Below, piece by piece: positions 22,548 to 25,759 of a stretch of 25,759 nucleotides of DNA. Position numbers and translations under genes: made by a program. The stretch covers positions 1 to 25,759 of the forward strand of contig CAKRSS010000029.1 of NCBI GenBank assembly GCA_934401725.1, read 5' to 3'. Each line of letters opens with the position of its first letter. Position 1 is the stretch's first letter. Origin of the DNA: an uncultured Eubacteriales bacterium. GTDB lineage: Bacteria > Bacillota > Clostridia > Oscillospirales > CAG-272. Under the pieces are notes generated by a model that saw nothing but the letters and a program-made list of their open reading frames with translations, did not search any database and was not told where the DNA came from.

Positions 22548-24104
22548 ATGAGCGAGAGAAAACAATTTGTTCTGATAATGACCGACACGCAGCGTTACGA
22601 CATGGTAAACTGCTACCGGGAGACGGGGCTGTCAACGCCCAATCTCGACGCGCTGGCCGCGGACGGTGTCCGCTATGAGCGCGCGTACACCACACAGCCC
22701 GTCTGCGGCCCCGCCCGTGCCGGACTCTTCACGGGTCAGTTCCCTGCCTGCACCGGCTCGTGGGCGAACGGCATGGCGCTCGGCGATAATGTCAAGACCA
22801 TAGGCCAGCGCCTGCACGACAACGGCTTCCACTGCGCCTACATAGGCAAATGGCACCTCGACGGCACCGACTACTTCGGTAACGGCTTCTGCCCCGACGG
22901 TTGGGACCCCGACTACTGGTACGACATGCGCCGCTACCTCGAGGAGCTGCCCGAGGACGACCGCATCCGCTCCCGCGCAACCAAAACCATGCGCTTCATC
23001 GACTGGACCGAGGACATGACCTACGGCTACCGCGTCGCACGTCGGGCGCTCGACTTCATGCAGAAGTACCGCGATGAGGACTACTTCCTCGTCGTCTCCT
23101 TCGACGAGCCGCACGGCCCCTTCCTCTGCCCCAAGCCCTACTCCGATATGTACCGGGACTACGAGTTTCCCAAGTCCCCCGCCGTCTGGGATACGCTCGG
23201 GGGCAAGCCCGACTACCAAAAGGTCTGGGCCGCCGAAAAGGGCCCCGATACCGACCGCGATAACCTCAAAATCAAAGCCCCTGCCTTCTTCGGCTGCAAT
23301 TCCTACGTCGACGACCTCATCGGGCGCGTCGTCCGCGAGGTGCCGGGCGACGCCGCTATCCTCTATACCTCCGACCACGGCGACCTGCTTCAGTCGCACT
23401 GCCTGTTCGCCAAGGGCCCCGCAGCCTACGACGACGTCGCACGTATCCCCTTCATCATGCGCCTGCCCGGCGGCGTGCGCGGCGGTGTCTACGATAAGCA
23501 CCCCGTCTCGCATATCAGCGTCTGCCCCACCATCATGGAGTTCTTCGGCCTGCCTGTCCCCAAGGTTATGCAGGGCGAGAGCATTCTTGCAACCGGCATG
23601 AGCACCGACGCCGAGGCTCCGGAACTCGTCTTCTACGAGTTCACCCGCTTCGAGCAGGATCACGACCACTACGGCGGCCTTCAGCCCATGCGCGCCGTCA
23701 CCGACGGCCACTATAAGCTGTCGCTCAACCTCATGTCAACGGACGAGCTGTACGACCTTGAGGCCGACCCGTACGAGCTGCACAACCTCATCGACGCCCC
23801 CGCCTACGCGGAGATCCGCAACCGCCTGCACGATGCTATACTCGACAGCATGTGCACCCGTCGCGACCCCTTCCGCGGCTATTATTGGGAGTGCCGCCCC
23901 TGGCGTACCGACGCCCCCGCGCCCCACTGGCGCTGGCGCGGCTGGACCCGTCAGCGCGAGGAGGAGGAATACGAGCCGCGTCAGCTTGACTACGTCAACG
24001 GCCTCGTCATGAACCACCCCCAGCGCAAAAAGATAAGCAACAGCAACGTAAAATTCGAAAGCCTCGAGCAGCTGACCGACTGGCTGCGCCACTACGACGA
24101 CTGA
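22548..24104 (+). CDS. Cytoplasmic S1-type sulfatase, Cys-type
   Basis: A 518-residue arylsulfatase-superfamily hydrolase of sulfate esters. The active-site motif is VCGPARAGLFTG with Cys53 as the residue oxidised to formylglycine (C-x-P-x-R, Arg57). Metal and sulfate ligands are visible: Asp13 in LIMTDTQRYD, Lys101/His103 in GKWHL, His189 in DEPHGP, and Asp276-His277 in YTSDHGD. The C-terminal subdomain has the usual DGHYKLSLN and ELYDLEADPYELHNL. There is no signal peptide, so it works inside the cell on imported substrates such as small sulfated sugars or choline sulfate. Its stop overlaps the maturase start by one base, so enzyme and activator are made together. Confidence 0.94.
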   Translation: MSERKQFVLIMTDTQRYDMVNCYRETGLSTPNLDALAADGVRYERAYTTQPVCGPARAGLFTGQFPACTGSWANGMALGDNVKTIGQRLHDNGFHCAYIGKWHLDGTDYFGNGFCPDGWDPDYWYDMRRYLEELPEDDRIRSRATKTMRFIDWTEDMTYGYRVARRALDFMQKYRDEDYFLVVSFDEPHGPFLCPKPYSDMYRDYEFPKSPAVWDTLGGKPDYQKVWAAEKGPDTDRDNLKIKAPAFFGCNSYVDDLIGRVVREVPGDAAILYTSDHGDLLQSHCLFAKGPAAYDDVARIPFIMRLPGGVRGGVYDKHPVSHISVCPTIMEFFGLPVPKVMQGESILATGMSTDAEAPELVFYEFTRFEQDHDHYGGLQPMRAVTDGHYKLSLNLMSTDELYDLEADPYELHNLIDAPAYAEIRNRLHDAILDSMCTRRDPFRGYYWECRPWRTDAPAPHWRWRGWTRQREEEEYEPRQLDYVNGLVMNHPQRKKISNSNVKFESLEQLTDWLRHYDD

Positions 24105-25225
24105 TGAACGTGCTGATAAAGCCGGCGTCCGGCGCCTGCAACATGCGCTGCCGCTACTGCTTTTACAACGACGAAATGGCCAACCGCGAGACGGGCGTCG
24201 TCGGTCTGATGAGCCTTGGGACGCTTGAGACTGTCGTGCGGCGCGTGCTTGAGCGCGCCGAGCGCGAGTGCGTTTTCATGTTCCAGGGCGGTGAGCCGAC
24301 GCTCGCCGGACTCGACTTCTACTGCGCGCTCGAGGGCTTTGTCGCAAGGTACAACACGCGCTCGCTGCGCGTCAGCTACGCCATACAGACCAACGGCTTC
24401 GCTGTCGACGAGGAGTGGGCAGCGCTGTTCGCGCGCATGAGGTTTCTCGTCGGGCTGTCGCTCGACGGCGGGCGCGAGCTGCACGACGCCAACCGCCGCA
24501 CGCCCTCAGGGCGCGGGACGTTTGACGCTGTCATGCGCGCGGCGCGGCTTCTCGGGCGGTACGGAGTCGAATTCAACATACTGACCGTTGTGACGGGTGC
24601 GACGGCGCGCGGAGCGCTCAGGCTGCACAACTTTTTCGATGCGCAGGGCTTCCGGTATCAGCAATACATTCCCTGTCTTGACCCGCTGTGCGGCGCGGAC
24701 GGCGATGCTCACGCCGCGCTCACATCCGACCAGTACGCGACCTTTCTCTGCCGCACCTTTGACGCGTGGTACGACGACCTTGTCCACGGCAAGTACGTCT
24801 ACAACCGGACGTTCGAGAACTACATGGCAATTCTCATCGGGCGGCAGCCCGAGAACTGCGGCATGGCTGGTATCTGCTCGCCGCAGTACGTCATCGAGGC
24901 GGACGGCGGCGTCTACCCCTGCGACTTCTACGTGCTGGACGAATACCGTCTCGGCAGCATTCTGACGGACAGCTTTGAGTCTCTCGACGCGCGGCGCGAG
25001 GAGCTGGGCTTTATATCGCGTTCCCGCGAGCTGCACCCGGACTGCCGGGTCTGTCCCTACCTTGCGCTCTGCCGCGGCGGCTGTTACCGCGAGCGGGTGT
25101 CCGTCCCCGGCTCGGATGTGCCGAAGAACCGCTTCTGCGCGGCGTACCTGAAATTTTTCCCCTACGCGGGGGAGAGGCTGCGGGAGGCGGTGAGGTTAAT
25201 TGCGTATGGGCGGAGAGGGTTATAA
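24104..25225 (+). CDS. Anaerobic sulfatase-maturating enzyme (radical SAM, SPASM)
   Basis: A 373-residue protein that oxidises the active-site cysteine of sulfatases to formylglycine without oxygen. The radical-SAM cluster CNMRCRYCF (Cys12, Cys16, Cys19) is preceded by LIKPASG. FMFQGGEPTL and SYAIQTNG are the SAM-binding and strand motifs typical of the family. The C-terminal SPASM region binds two auxiliary Fe-S clusters: CGMAGICSPQYVIEADGGVYPCDFY, then CRVCPYLALCRGGC and FCAAY. Length agrees with known anSMEs. Coupling to the Cys-type sulfatase strongly supports the assignment and implies an anaerobic host. Confidence 0.96.
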   Translation: MNVLIKPASGACNMRCRYCFYNDEMANRETGVVGLMSLGTLETVVRRVLERAERECVFMFQGGEPTLAGLDFYCALEGFVARYNTRSLRVSYAIQTNGFAVDEEWAALFARMRFLVGLSLDGGRELHDANRRTPSGRGTFDAVMRAARLLGRYGVEFNILTVVTGATARGALRLHNFFDAQGFRYQQYIPCLDPLCGADGDAHAALTSDQYATFLCRTFDAWYDDLVHGKYVYNRTFENYMAILIGRQPENCGMAGICSPQYVIEADGGVYPCDFYVLDEYRLGSILTDSFESLDARREELGFISRSRELHPDCRVCPYLALCRGGCYRERVSVPGSDVPKNRFCAAYLKFFPYAGERLREAVRLIAYGRRGL

Positions 25226-25235
25226 TTGAATTTTT

Positions 25236-25276
25236 GCGGTTCCCGCGGGTGAAGCCTGCGGGGACTGCTTTTTTGT
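25236..25276 (+). terminator. Terminator of the sulfatase operon
   Basis: GCGGTTCCCGCGGG (25236-25249), short loop, CCTGCGGGGACTGC (25255-25268), then TTTTTT, 10 nt after the stop. Same hairpin type as at 14662. Confidence 0.9.
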
Positions 25277-25280
25277 TAAA

Positions 25281-25759
25281 AATAGTTCTTTGCCCTTGGC
25301 GGGTGCGCGCCGTGGGAGGAGGCGTATTGCATATGCCTGTATGCAAGAAAAGTTCTTTGGCCACGGGGGCACTCGCCGAACGTCGGCGGAAAACGTTTTT
25401 TGAAAAAGAGTTCTTTAGCCTTGGCGGGCTGCCGCCGTGGACGGTCTCCGACGGTGGAGAAGTGTACTCGCCGAACGTCGGTGAAAAGCGTTTTTTAAAA
25501 TAAGTTCTTTGGCCTTGGCAGGCGCACGCCGTGAAGGCCTCCGACGGTGGAGAAGTGTACTCGCCGAACGTCGGCGGAAAGCGTTTTTTAAAATAAGTTC
25601 TTTAGCCTTGGCGGGCGCGCCGGGGAGAGGCGTATTGCATATGCCTGTATGCTAAGAAAGTTCTTTAGCCTTGGCGGGCGCACGCCGTGGCGAATTCCGA
25701 CGATATCGAAGTGTACTTTTCTGTTATGCAACAGAAAAGTACCAAAAGAATGCACCCAA
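25281..25759 (+). repeat. Family 1 repeat, tandemly expanded left end (cut by window)
   Basis: AGTTCTTTgGCC/AGTTCTTTaGCC occurs at 25284, 25351, 25409, 25503, 25596 and 25659. The middle units are spaced 93-94 bp and contain CTCCGACGGTGGAGAAGTGT, ACTCGCCGAACGTCGG and GCGTTTTTTAAAAT. The box GCGTATTGCATATGCC is present twice (25322 and 25630). The array ends in the stem GTACTTTTCTGTT..AACAGAAAAGTAC (25713-25742), the point where complete copies continue into the element, so another copy probably extends beyond the window. Confidence 0.8.

Overview
The window looks like a chromosomal segment of a GC-rich anaerobic Firmicute, probably a gut clostridium of the Oscillospirales or Christensenellales type. 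That placement is inferred from strong AGGAGG ribosome binding sites, TTGACA-17-TRTGnTATAAT promoters, a bacterial RNase P RNA, a ZapA-like protein upstream of a U32 protease, a VanRS-like two-component pair and an oxygen-sensitive radical-SAM sulfatase-maturating enzyme. No species can be named from the sequence alone.

Layout. 1-2470 is the end of an integrated, decayed element: C-terminal scraps of two recombinases, an excisionase-like HTH protein, an AT-rich orphan gene, and a tRNA-Ser(UGA) whose 5' half is duplicated about 190 bp upstream. Then come secG (2591-2830), a repeat tract, and a leftward operon nagB / ROK sugar kinase / Mrr-type endonuclease (6086-3387). A leftward CPAC thioredoxin follows, then a leftward ZapA-like / U32 protease pair (10171-7039). 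Rightward genes follow: a small XRE regulator with a short ORF ahead of it, an OmpR-family regulator and polytopic sensor kinase (12019-14657), a metallo-beta-lactamase-fold lipoprotein (15172-16962), rnpB (18052-18408), a three-gene GlpA-like / FAD oxidoreductase / DUF1667 operon (18454-21535), and a cytoplasmic sulfatase overlapping its maturase (22548-25225).

The most distinctive content is between the genes. Every long intergenic gap is filled by one of two families of hairpin-rich repeats. Family 1 has two apparently complete copies of about 1 kb (10950-11940 and 16972-17961) in opposite orientation, with long imperfect terminal inverted repeats and no transposase. There is a truncated copy at 14698-15105, a miniature copy at 6630-6815 and a tandem, cut-off copy at 25281-25759. 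A hairpin near the ends keeps its pairing while its sequence changes between copies. Family 2 occupies 2873-3386 and, inverted, 21540-22480. I regard family 1 as the best candidate for an undescribed element: a non-autonomous mobile element or a structured RNA or DNA repeat that sits directly downstream of genes and often carries the transcription terminator.

Metabolically, the coding part points to use of amino sugars (NagB with a ROK kinase), glycerol 3-phosphate (the GlpA-like trio) and sulfated substrates (the sulfatase pair), as expected for a bacterium feeding on host or dietary glycans. That overall picture is inference.
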